Source of the DNA: Bradyrhizobium algeriense
GTDB lineage: Bacteria > Pseudomonadota > Alphaproteobacteria > Rhizobiales > Xanthobacteraceae
Length of the DNA stretch: 64,000 bases
Direction of reading: 5' to 3'
Assembly: GCF_036924595.1 (NCBI RefSeq)
Contig: NZ_JAZHRV010000001.1
Coordinates: forward strand, 5,580,001 to 5,644,000
Part shown: positions 35,846-43,153 of the stretch, in pieces
Layout: every line of letters begins with the position of its first letter
How positions within the stretch are numbered: the first letter of the stretch is position 1
Notes under the pieces: generated by a model
Databases searched by the model: none
The model's input: the letters and a program-made list of their open reading frames with translations, nothing else
Told to the model about the DNA's origin: nothing
Made by a program: the position numbers and the translations under genes

Positions 35846-36739
35846 ATGGATGACGTCATCATCATCGGCGGCAGCTTTGCCGGTCTCGCCGGCGCCCTGC
35901 AGCTCGGCCGCGCGCGCCGCAAGGTCACCGTTCTCGATACCGGCCTGCCGCGCAATCGCTTCGCCGGTCACTCGCATGGTCTGCTCGGCCACGATCACAA
36001 GCCGCCGCTGGACATCCTGGCAGAGGCGCGCCAGCAGCTGGCGCGTTATCCCACGATCAGGCTGGTCAGTGCCCGGGCCGAAGGTGTCTCCGGCGCCATC
36101 GACGATTTCAACGTCCTCACTTCCGATGGCGATACCTTCAGGGCGCGTCGTGTGATCCTGAGCTATGGCGTCGCCGACCAGATGCCTGATGTTCCGGGCT
36201 TTGCCGAAAGCTGGGGCACGTCCATCGTGCCCTGCCCCTATTGCGACGGCTTTGAAGTCGCCGGCCGGCATTGGGGCCTCGTCTGGTCCGGCCCGCAGTC
36301 GCACAATCAGGTCAGACTGTTCCTCGATTGGACCGACAAGTTGACTGTCTTTGCCGATGGTCACGACATTCCGCCTGATATCAAGGCCGATCTGGCGCGT
36401 CGCAACATACCTGTCGTCGATGGCCGGATCGTCGAGATCGCCCATCACAAGGGCCGTATCGCCACCGTCAATCTCGATACTGGCCGCACTATCGCGGTCG
36501 ACATCCTGTTCGCCCATCCGCGCACCAAGCCGTCCGCAAGCCTGCATGAATCACTCGGCCTCGCCACGGTGGATACGCCCCTCGGCATCGTTCTCAAGGT
36601 CGACGAGCGCCGCCAAACCAGCATGCCCGGCATCTACGCCGCCGGCGACCTCACCACGCCCCTCTTGCCCTCGGTCACCCAGGCATCATCGCAGGGCGCG
36701 ATGGCGAGTATCTTCGCCCAGCAGTCGATGCTGGTTTGA
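35846..36739 (+). CDS. Thioredoxin-reductase-like FAD/NAD(P) oxidoreductase
   Basis: The 297-residue protein has the FAD motif VIIIGGSFAGLAGALQLGRA, a redox-active PCPYCDGFE (CxxC) at about residue 130 and a C-terminal FAD segment MPGIYAAGDLT. These mark low-molecular-weight thioredoxin reductases. The NADPH motif after the CxxC (HWGLVWSGPQSHNQV) lacks the usual GxGxxA, so electron donor use is uncertain. Related stand-alone enzymes may be glutathione- or gliotoxin-like disulfide oxidases. The ATG at 35846 has GGAG upstream. It leads a rightward cargo operon under the TetR gene. Confidence 0.82.
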   Translation: MDDVIIIGGSFAGLAGALQLGRARRKVTVLDTGLPRNRFAGHSHGLLGHDHKPPLDILAEARQQLARYPTIRLVSARAEGVSGAIDDFNVLTSDGDTFRARRVILSYGVADQMPDVPGFAESWGTSIVPCPYCDGFEVAGRHWGLVWSGPQSHNQVRLFLDWTDKLTVFADGHDIPPDIKADLARRNIPVVDGRIVEIAHHKGRIATVNLDTGRTIAVDILFAHPRTKPSASLHESLGLATVDTPLGIVLKVDERRQTSMPGIYAAGDLTTPLLPSVTQASSQGAMASIFAQQSMLV

Positions 36740-36760
36740 GAGCACAGATTGGAGATGAGC

Positions 36761-37234
36761 ATGGCCGTCGAACGGGACAGCGCGGGTGTGCGCTTCCCTC
36801 CGCCCTTCGTCTATCTGGGCGCGCTGCTGTTGGGTCTGGCGGCGGAGCGGTTCGTCACCCTGCGCTCTTTCGGCATCGACTGGCGGTTGCTGGTCGCGAC
36901 GGGCGCGCTGCTGTTCGTTGCCGGCGCGGCGATGATGCTTGCGGCGGCGGGGCTGTTCCGCCGGCTGGGCACCAACGTTCCGCCGTCGCAGCCAACGACC
37001 CTCATCGCAACGACCGGTCCTTATCGGTGGACCCGCAATCCCATGTATCTCGGCATGGCGCTTATCTATGCCGGCCTTGCGATCGGCTTCGACGGGCCGA
37101 TCGCCTTCGCCTTGCTCCCGTTGGTGCTGATCGCGATCCAGACGCAGGTGATCGCCCGCGAGGAGCGCTATCTCGAAACGAAGTTCGGCGACGACTACCG
37201 CCGCTACAAGGCCGAGGTTCGCCGCTGGCTCTGA
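36761..37234 (+). CDS. Isoprenylcysteine-carboxyl-methyltransferase-like membrane protein
   Basis: The 157-residue protein has about four membrane segments and the ICMT/PEMT signature near the C-terminus: GPYRWTRNPMYLGMALIYAG and the closing EERYLETKFGDDYRRYKAEVRRW. Bacterial members are integral-membrane methyltransferases of mostly unknown substrate. GGAG lies seven bases before the ATG at 36761; a second ATG at 36755 is possible. It follows the flavoprotein by 21 bases. Confidence 0.82.
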   Translation: MAVERDSAGVRFPPPFVYLGALLLGLAAERFVTLRSFGIDWRLLVATGALLFVAGAAMMLAAAGLFRRLGTNVPPSQPTTLIATTGPYRWTRNPMYLGMALIYAGLAIGFDGPIAFALLPLVLIAIQTQVIAREERYLETKFGDDYRRYKAEVRRWL

Positions 37235-37378
37235 CTATTGCGCCGCTGCCGTCTGCGTGGCCGCGCCGTCAGCCACTTTCCCAACAGATCGCCGTCGTTA
37301 CCCGGAGCAGCTTTCGGTATCTGGAAAGTATCCATCCGTCTTGCAGAGCCGTCGGCTATCCAACAACAGGGGGCATCA

Positions 37379-37837
37379 ATGGTCTACAGTCTAATTGTCA
37401 AAAAAGAGATCCGCAGGAGCTTCGATCATGTCAACAACCAGCGTTGGGATGATGCTGCAAAGGGCCTAACACCAAACGCGTATCACTGGGTTGCCGGAGA
37501 TCATGCGTTGGGGGGTGAGCGACATGGAAAGCAATCGGTGAAGCAGTGGTTCGAGCGCATGGGCCGTGTTTTCCCGAAGCTTCACATAGATATTGAGCAG
37601 GTCGAGGTGACGGGTTGGCCATGGAATACCACAGTGTTCGTCAAGTGGCGGGCCAACGCGAGGCTACTTGACGGCCAAAGCTCGTATGTGAACAGGGGCG
37701 TCCACGTCTTCAAGTTGCGATGGGGCAAGGTTTATTCGATTGAGGAATACTTCGACTCGCAGGCTGCAGAACGAAGCCTCGCTATCCAAGCTCGTGCCGG
37801 TTTGGATGAAGCTGCGGCTGGACCAATCGTGAGCTAA
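37379..37837 (+). CDS. NTF2/SnoaL-like small protein
   Basis: The 152-residue protein has the SnoaL/NTF2 cone-fold pattern: a helical start (KKEIRRSFDHVNNQRWDDAAKGL), a mid segment with ERHGKQSVKQWFERMGRVFP, and strands ending GKVYSIEEYFDSQ. Such proteins are enzymes or dimeric binding domains; the usual catalytic Asp is not conspicuous. A GGGGG run eight bases before the ATG at 37379 supports the start. Confidence 0.75.
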   Translation: MVYSLIVKKEIRRSFDHVNNQRWDDAAKGLTPNAYHWVAGDHALGGERHGKQSVKQWFERMGRVFPKLHIDIEQVEVTGWPWNTTVFVKWRANARLLDGQSSYVNRGVHVFKLRWGKVYSIEEYFDSQAAERSLAIQARAGLDEAAAGPIVS

Positions 37838-37854
37838 CGCGGATCATTCGTGTG

Positions 37855-38574
37855 ATGCCGCCATCAGCTTATCAGGTCGCCGACTGGAATGGCCAAAGCG
37901 GGGAGCGCTGGGTCGCCCACCAGGCCCGGCTCGATGCCAGGGTGGCGGTGTTCGGCCAGGCCGCGATCGAAGCCGCAGCACCCGCCACGGGCGAACGCGT
38001 GCTGGACATCGGCTGCGGCGCGGGCGCGTCGAGTCTGGCTCTGGCCGCCCGCGTCGGCGCGGGGGGCCATGTGCTGGGCGTGGACATATCCGAACCGCTG
38101 ATCGGCCGAGCGCGCGCGCTTGCGCCACAGGATACGCCGGTCCAGTTCCGGGTGGCCGACGCCAGCAGCGCCGAGCTGCCCGAGGGCGCGTTCGACATCC
38201 TGTTCTCGCGCTTCGGAGTGATGTTCTTTGACGATCCTACGGCGGCGTTCGCTCATATGCGCCGTGCGCTCAAGCCGGGCGGGCGGGTCGCTTTCGTCTG
38301 CTGGCGCGGCGCGGCCGAGAACGATTGGGTGCGCCTGCCGATGGGCGCGATCAAAGGCATCGTCCCGCCGACGGCGCCGCCCGATCCCGAAGCGCCCGGT
38401 CCATTCTCGTTCGGCGATCGGGGGCGGGTGGGTCGGATCCTGACGGCGGCCGGCTTCACCGATATCGCTATCGCGCCCTTCGATGCTTCCGTCCCGTTCG
38501 GAGAGGGCGCGACGCGGGACGCGGCGATCGACGGCGCGACGTGGATCGTCATGGCGCGCAATCCGGCAAGCTGA
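37855..38574 (+). CDS. Class I SAM-dependent methyltransferase, possibly internally deleted
   Basis: The 239-residue protein has motif I VLDIGCGAGASSLALAA at about residue 50, and FDILFSRFGVMFFDDP and ALKPGGRVAFVCW further on. The UbiE-like pattern is clear. Near residue 215 the text runs GATRDAAIDGATWIVMARNP. In relatives I would expect about 35-40 residues of helix between these halves, so an internal in-frame deletion is possible (from memory of the family, not aligned). It closes the cargo operon before a terminator. Confidence 0.8.
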   Translation: MPPSAYQVADWNGQSGERWVAHQARLDARVAVFGQAAIEAAAPATGERVLDIGCGAGASSLALAARVGAGGHVLGVDISEPLIGRARALAPQDTPVQFRVADASSAELPEGAFDILFSRFGVMFFDDPTAAFAHMRRALKPGGRVAFVCWRGAAENDWVRLPMGAIKGIVPPTAPPDPEAPGPFSFGDRGRVGRILTAAGFTDIAIAPFDASVPFGEGATRDAAIDGATWIVMARNPAS

Positions 38575-38591
38575 CAGGGATTAGCAGGGGA

Positions 38592-38622
38592 GACGCCCCG
38601 CCCGGTGGAGGGGGGCGTCTTT
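38592..38622 (+). terminator. Rho-independent terminator
   Basis: GACGCCCC (38592-38599) pairs perfectly with GGGGCGTC (38612-38619) around a 12-base loop and is followed by TTT. It comes 18 bases after the methyltransferase stop codon. Confidence 0.8.
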
Positions 38623-38724
38623 GGCCGGTCAGCGGGACCAGATGAGGGCGTATTCGCCGGCGGTCTTGGTCTCGGAGAGTAGAGAGTTAGTTAGTTGGCC
38701 AATCGGTCAGGGTACGCAGAAGAG

Positions 38725-39006
38725 ATGGGTGCTGACATGAGTCACCGGCTTATCGATGCCGCTCCCTCGAATGCGTCCGAGCTCTCCGCTTATGTGGAGA
38801 GTCTCCGCGAGCACTTGCTGGCGCATCCGGAGGAATGGGAGCAGGTTACGCTGGACCAATATCTCGAAGCTTTCGCAGCTGTGCTGCGAGACCATCAAGG
38901 GCCGAGCCCCCTTGGCCAAAGCCGCCTCCTGGACGGGCATGAGCGGGAAAGCATGCCTTACGCCGTCCTTGCTCGACTGCTGCATGCGGCCAGCATCTAC
39001 GAGTAG
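38725..39006 (+). CDS. Small acidic hypothetical protein
   Basis: The 93-residue product has an acidic helical centre (ELSAYVESLREHLLAHPEEWEQVTLDQYLEAFAAVLRDHQG) resembling DUF7660-type immunity-like or hypothetical proteins, though the match is from memory only. Starts at 38725 (MGADMSHR) and 38737 (MSHR) are both open and neither has an ideal ribosome-binding site. It is the last gene inside the element, after the terminator. Confidence 0.6.
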   Translation: MGADMSHRLIDAAPSNASELSAYVESLREHLLAHPEEWEQVTLDQYLEAFAAVLRDHQGPSPLGQSRLLDGHERESMPYAVLARLLHAASIYE

Positions 39007-39201
39007 CCCTGACGCGCCTTCGGTTGACCCTGGCGAGCCGGAGCGAATTCGATCGAGCGATCGCCGGCAACATCGTGCGAATACGGCTTTCAACTTCGTC
39101 CTGAACCAGGACTATCAGCGACTGAGCCGAAGCTGCCGGACCGAGCGCCCGCCGACACAAAAAACGGGGCGAATTCCGCAGCGTCTCGAACGACTTGCAG
39201 G

Positions 39202-39330
39202 ATCAAGTCGTTTTCAAAACGAAAGCACCGCTGATCGAGTCGTTCTTAAGGTCAAGATCGAGTCGTCTTTAAAATGCAGGAATCAGCAAACTCAAGCACT
39301 TAACCGAGTCGCTTTCAAAGTGTCCCCACA
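39202..39330 (-). repeat. Right terminal array of inverted AAAACGACTCGAT repeats
   Basis: Read on the minus strand, cores related to AAAACGACTCGAT occur near 39304-39316 (GAAAGCGACTCGG), 39257-39269, 39234-39246 and 39202-39214. The orientation is opposite to the left array, so both arrays point inward. Spacing is less regular than on the left. Confidence 0.8.
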
Positions 39331-39335
39331 TCGCG

Positions 39336-39605
39336 AAGCGAGTGAAGGCTGCCGCGCCGAAGCCTCCGGCGAAGGCGGGCTGTGCGGACCACGAGCTATG
39401 GTTCGGCAGGCCATCCTACGATCACCATCGGGAAACACCATCACCGGGAAAGACAGCCGCAAGACCGGCGCAGGTCCCGCTCCCAAGCAAAAATATCGAA
39501 AACAACCCATGCAAAGTAGCATGGCCGTCGCCGGCTGGCGCTTCGAGCCACGCCGACGGCATTTGAGATGTCAGGCAAATCGGCGGGGAGACTGCATCAT
39601 CGGGC
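39336..39605 (+). repeat. Third, degenerate copy of the tRNA-flank repeat
   Basis: From about 39482 the sequence AAAAATATCGAAAACAACCC followed by ATGCAAAGTAGC matches the repeats at 18825 and 29471, and GTCAGGCAAATCGG corresponds to GTCGGGCAAATCA there. This suggests the third tRNA fragment at 34586 once joined directly to this flank. The gap 39007-39872 contains this repeat, the right array and the GST promoter region, and no other gene. Confidence 0.65.
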
Positions 39606-39786
39606 CGACGATTGAGCGTCGGATTGTCCTGCGATCACGCACTTCCTCCCCTCCATTTGACGGCCATGGCAGCGGCCCCGGCACCTTATCAAACAATGTG
39701 AAAGTCCGACTGAGGCAAGCTGGTTAGAGTCACATTCTGCAGAACCACACTTTTGTTGGCGTCGATCATCATTGGGATATTGCCAT

Positions 39787-39814
39787 TGACTTTATAGACG
39801 ACCGGTCGTATGTT
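39787..39814 (+). promoter_or_regulatory. Candidate sigma-70 promoter overlapping the TetR operator
   Basis: TTGACT at 39787-39792 and TATGTT at 39809-39814 have a 16-base spacer. The -10 region lies inside the double palindrome at 39797-39831, so repressor binding would block polymerase. Confidence 0.55.
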
Positions 39815-39831
39815 AAATACGACCGGTCGTC
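39797..39831. promoter_or_regulatory. Double TetR-type operator
   Basis: The palindrome ACGACCGGTCGT occurs at 39798-39809 and 39819-39830. The whole site is also one perfect inverted repeat with 15-base arms around GTTAA. It precedes the GST-SDR-TetR operon by 42 bases. The TetR protein encoded at 41215-41772 is the obvious candidate to bind it. Confidence 0.85.
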
Positions 39832-39872
39832 TTGACAGGCGCGTTCCGAAATGCCCTTGTAAGGAGAGCTGT

Positions 39873-40469
39873 ATGAAGCTGATTGGCACCTATCTGTCGC
39901 CCTATGCGAGGCGGGTCGCAGCGGCCCTGATCTCTCGCGGTATGCCTTTCGAGCATGAGGCCGTGAACGGCTACCGAGAGTTCGAGATCGCCAGCCGGTA
40001 TAATCCCGTGGCGAAGGTACCTTCGCTCGTGCTCGACGATGGCGAGGTCCTGATCGACAGCACGGCCATCCTCGACTACCTCAATGAACTGACGCCTTCG
40101 ACGCCGCTGATTCCAGCCGGGTCGAGAGCGCGCCGGACGACGCTCAAGCTCGCGGCCATTGGTTACGGCGTCTATGAACAGGCCGCCAGCCTCTCGTTCC
40201 GCGGACGCGAGGTACCTGAGACCGAGGCCAGGCGCTGGAAGGCGCAGATCCTCGGAGGCTTGCGCGCGCTCGACGAGGCCGCGCGCGACGGCGGACCGCT
40301 CAGGGCGACGCCAATGGACGCGGCAGCGATCACCGCCATCGTAGCGGTGGAATACCTCGCGCGGACGAATCCGGATTTGGACGCCCTTCCCGCAATCCCC
40401 GCCCTGGCCGCGCTTGCGGCCGAGTATCGCGACGCACCGCCCTTCGCGCTGACAAGGGCAACGGCTTGA
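39873..40469 (+). CDS. Glutathione S-transferase family protein
   Basis: The 198-residue protein has an N-terminal thioredoxin-like domain (MKLIGTYLSPYARRVAAAL, with SPYARR as the likely serine-type active site; NPVAKVPSLVLDDG with cis-Pro; LIDSTAILDYL glutathione site) and a helical C-domain. It would conjugate or reduce electrophiles in the cytoplasm. AAGGAGAG precedes the ATG at 39873. As first gene of a TetR-controlled operon it fits an electrophile-inducible detoxification unit. Confidence 0.88.
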   Translation: MKLIGTYLSPYARRVAAALISRGMPFEHEAVNGYREFEIASRYNPVAKVPSLVLDDGEVLIDSTAILDYLNELTPSTPLIPAGSRARRTTLKLAAIGYGVYEQAASLSFRGREVPETEARRWKAQILGGLRALDEAARDGGPLRATPMDAAAITAIVAVEYLARTNPDLDALPAIPALAALAAEYRDAPPFALTRATA

Positions 40470-40486
40470 GGCGCATGGAGGAAAGC

Positions 40487-41212
40487 ATGACTGATCGGAT
40501 TGCTCTTATCGCAGGTGTGGGCGGCGCCACCGGCGCCGCGCTCTCGCGGCGCTTCGCGCAGGGCGGGTATCGTGTGGCGATGATCGCCCGCAACGCCGAA
40601 CGGCTCGCGGAGCTCGAGGCCCAGATACCTGGTGCGCACGGCTATCCTTGCGACGTAGCCAACCTTAACCTGCTCGGCGAAATTGTCGAGCAAGTGCGGA
40701 CCGAGCTAGGGGCACCCCATGTGCTCATCCATAACGCCGTGGCGGCGACATTCGCCAAGATCCTCGATGCATCGGTCGAGGATCTCGAGCGAAATTTTCA
40801 GGTGAACACTACTTCCCTGTTCTTTCTGGTGCAGAAGCTCGCGCCGGCGATGATCGACCGCGGCGAGGGAGCCATCATGGTCACCGGAAACACGTCGTCG
40901 TTCCGGGGCATCCCGCTGCGCCCGGCCTTCGCGCCGACCAAGGCCGCCCAGCGCATCCTCGCCCAGTCCCTCGCAAAGGATTTGGGCCCGAAGCGCGTGC
41001 ATGTTGGATACATCACCATCGATTCCGCGATCGACGCGCCGTGGAGGAGGAACACCTCGCCGCTCCCGGATTGGCAAGATAAGCCGGGCGACTATTTCGC
41101 GCATCCCGATGCGATTGCCGACGAGGTTTACCACATCGCGCATCAACACCCCTCAACCTGGTCGTTCGATCACATCATCCGGCCTTTCGCTGAGAACTGG
41201 ACCCTGAACTGA
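40487..41212 (+). CDS. Short-chain dehydrogenase/reductase-like protein (FxxxK type)
   Basis: The 241-residue protein has the SDR fold: IAGVGGATGAALSRRFA cofactor motif, HNAV (NNAG position) and TGNTSS. At the YxxxK active site the sequence reads FAPTKAAQ, with Phe for the catalytic Tyr. I recall relatives with the same FAPTKAAQRIL, so this may be a subfamily trait rather than a mutation. Reductase activity by the usual mechanism is doubtful. GGAGGAAAGC precedes the start. It lies between GST and TetR genes. Confidence 0.82.
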   Translation: MTDRIALIAGVGGATGAALSRRFAQGGYRVAMIARNAERLAELEAQIPGAHGYPCDVANLNLLGEIVEQVRTELGAPHVLIHNAVAATFAKILDASVEDLERNFQVNTTSLFFLVQKLAPAMIDRGEGAIMVTGNTSSFRGIPLRPAFAPTKAAQRILAQSLAKDLGPKRVHVGYITIDSAIDAPWRRNTSPLPDWQDKPGDYFAHPDAIADEVYHIAHQHPSTWSFDHIIRPFAENWTLN

Positions 41213-41214
41213 CC

Positions 41215-41772
41215 ATGCCGAAACCTAATCATAAGGAAGCACTCCTCGACGCGGGCCTCGCGGCGTTTCATCGCCGCGGCTATCACGCGACCGGTGTTCA
41301 GGAGATCGTCTCGTCGGCTGGTGTGCCGAAGGGTTCCTTCTACAGCCATTTCGAAAGCAAGGACGCCCTCGGCCTGGCAGCGCTCGCGCGCTACTGGGAG
41401 GACCGCGCCAAGGCGCGTGCCATGCTGCGGGACGCGAGCCTTCCCGGGCTAGAACGGATTGACCGATACTTCGCGGCGCTCGGCTATAGCGAAGACGGCT
41501 GCCTGATCGGCAACTTCACGGCCGAACTCGCGCAACTCGACGCCTTCCGCCAAGATTTGTCGCGCCTGTGGCGTCAGTGGACGGATGCGCTCTCCGAGTG
41601 CCTGGCGGATGGGCAGCGCGACGGCAGCGTGCGAACCGACCTGCCTGTCACCGAGCTCGCGCGCACGGTTCTGGCACTTTGGGAAGGCGCTGTGCTTTCA
41701 GCAAAGGTCGAGCGCGGCCCCAAGCCGCTCAACACAGCGCGCCGCACGCTGCGGCGTTTGCTGGCACCGTGA
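41215..41772 (+). CDS. TetR-family repressor of the GST operon
   Basis: The 185-residue protein has a helix-turn-helix (DAGLAAFHRRGYHATGVQEIVSSAGVPKGSFYSHFESKDALG, residues about 10-55) and a helical ligand domain with two or more cysteine-poor helices. The GSFYSHFESK form is typical of the AcuR/NemR branch, which senses reactive carbonyls or acrylate. It starts two bases after the SDR stop codon. The double palindrome ahead of the operon is its probable site. Confidence 0.87.
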   Translation: MPKPNHKEALLDAGLAAFHRRGYHATGVQEIVSSAGVPKGSFYSHFESKDALGLAALARYWEDRAKARAMLRDASLPGLERIDRYFAALGYSEDGCLIGNFTAELAQLDAFRQDLSRLWRQWTDALSECLADGQRDGSVRTDLPVTELARTVLALWEGAVLSAKVERGPKPLNTARRTLRRLLAP

Positions 41773-41791
41773 CGCACATAGCCGACACCCC

Positions 41792-41815
41792 GCACCAGTT
41801 TCGCACCAGAAACGA
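41792..41815 (+). repeat. TGGTGCGAAAC-type short repeat, copy b
   Basis: GCACCAGTTTCGCACCAGAA then ACGA is identical to copy a over 24 bases; similarity continues through ACCTCGCCAAAA. It lies 20 bases after the TetR stop codon and in direct orientation with copy c at 44928. Confidence 0.7.
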
Positions 41816-41931
41816 CCTCGCCAAAATGCTGAGGGCAGCTGTTGCGGTGAGGCGAACGTCACACGTGAAGTCGAAATTGTCTCTACGCATCGAGCAGATA
41901 GCCGACTCCTTCGTAGCTCTCTGGCCAAACT

Positions 41932-43137
41932 CTATCTGACGCAGTCGTCCGGAGGTGTTTTCCCGGCAAAACGATCAGTCAGCCAGTTCACCGCCGCCAT
42001 CGTGCTCGCTTGCGCGGCGCGTCCGTGGCCGATACCGGGCAGCATGACCATCCTGACCTTGCTGCCAGCCTTGCACAGCTTGTCCATGTAGGCCCGGGTA
42101 ACCACGGGCTGGATGATCTGGTCGTTGGTTCCCTGCGCTAGAAAGATGGGGATCTCAGGGGAGAGCACGCCGGTGCTGTTCTGTTCGAGAAGCGAGCGCC
42201 AAGGTTCGGCCTTGGTCGGATCTTGCACCGTCAGGAAATATTGCTCGAGCGGCCGCCCTGTTCTCTGCCTGACGATCAAATCGAAAGGGCCTTCGATGCA
42301 TTCTTGCGCGAGCCTGTCGATCGCCGCCATCGCGCGCGGATCGACCATGTTGTCGATGGCCGCTCCGTAGACCCGGTGCCACGACCATAAGGTCATCGCC
42401 GTGATGTTCTTGCCGCCGATCGAGTTGATATCGTCGCTCATCAGCTTCGCGAGGTCCGTTGCCGGCGCCGCCGCAGCGACGCCGAGAAGCCTCAGCTCAG
42501 GAGCGTACGCGCTTGCCAACATCCCGGCGAACAGCGCGGCTTGCCCGCCCTGCGAATGTCCCCACACCGTGAAGTCCTTTCCCTCGCCTGCGCGGAGAAG
42601 GGAGCGTGCCGCACGCACGATATCTAAGACGGCGCGACCTTCGCTCTCACCCACCAGATAAGGATGCGGGCCCGGCGTGCCGAGACCTGGATAATCGGTC
42701 GCCGCCACGACGAAGCCACGGGCGATCATCGAACGAAGGCCCTGGATCTGCTGAAACAGAAAAATGGCGAGCGACGGCGCGCAGCGCGGAACGATGCCCG
42801 AGGTAGGATGTGCCCAGGCAACGATCGGACGGCCGCCGGGCGGAGGCGCGCCTTGCGGAACAATGACGACGCCGGATACGAAGATGGGCCGGCCATTCAG
42901 CCCCGTCGAGCGATAGAGCACGCGATAGGTGGAGGCGCCGAGCGGCGCGCCGTCCATCGGCTCCTGCCGCACCAGGCTTCCCGGAGCACCGGCGAGCAAT
43001 GATTCCGGCGCAGCATAAAATGCCGTCTGGGCCGGCGCTATTCGCGCCAAGCAAACGATAGCTGCGACCGCGACGAACGCCTTCGGCATCCATCTGCGCC
43101 GCCAGCGGCGAACGCGATTGGTGGTGAAGTATCGCAT
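41932..43137 (-). CDS. Secretory lipase-like alpha/beta hydrolase
   Basis: The 401-residue protein has an N-terminal signal region (arginine-rich, then MPKAFVAVAAIVCLARIAPAQT). The catalytic pattern of the fungal/bacterial secretory lipase family follows: AHPTSGIVPRCAPS, nucleophile VWGHSQGGQAALFAG, acid in FLAQGTNDQII and histidine in LPGIGHGRAA. It would hydrolyse esters in the periplasm or outside. Start 43137 (MRYFTTN) is chosen; 43149 is also open. The DUF4403 gene is just upstream, 16 bases away, on the same strand. Confidence 0.83.
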   Translation of the reverse strand: MRYFTTNRVRRWRRRWMPKAFVAVAAIVCLARIAPAQTAFYAAPESLLAGAPGSLVRQEPMDGAPLGASTYRVLYRSTGLNGRPIFVSGVVIVPQGAPPPGGRPIVAWAHPTSGIVPRCAPSLAIFLFQQIQGLRSMIARGFVVAATDYPGLGTPGPHPYLVGESEGRAVLDIVRAARSLLRAGEGKDFTVWGHSQGGQAALFAGMLASAYAPELRLLGVAAAAPATDLAKLMSDDINSIGGKNITAMTLWSWHRVYGAAIDNMVDPRAMAAIDRLAQECIEGPFDLIVRQRTGRPLEQYFLTVQDPTKAEPWRSLLEQNSTGVLSPEIPIFLAQGTNDQIIQPVVTRAYMDKLCKAGSKVRMVMLPGIGHGRAAQASTMAAVNWLTDRFAGKTPPDDCVR

Positions 43138-43153
43138 GGTCCAGCTCATGCGC

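Larger units (their letters stand above)
34647..39330. mobile_element. Transposase-less 4.7-kb element with 26-bp terminal inverted repeats
   Basis: The ends 34647-34672 and 39305-39330 are inverted repeats of 26 bases with three mismatches, beginning TATGCGGACAC on the left and TGTGGGGACAC read inward on the right. TCGCG flanks both sides directly (34642-34646 and 39331-39335), a 5-bp target duplication. Removing the element restores a hairpin, AGCCTTCGCTCGCGAAGCGA and onward, typical of tRNA flanks. Inside each end are inverted arrays of AAAACGACTCGAT. Multiple end repeats and TG...CA ends recall IS21-family elements, but no istA/istB is present. It carries six or more genes. Confidence 0.85.

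Noticed and set aside
40487..41212. SDR active-site Tyr to Phe as a fresh inactivating mutation
   Set aside because: The surrounding FAPTKAAQRIL looks like a conserved subfamily form, so I treat it as a family trait.
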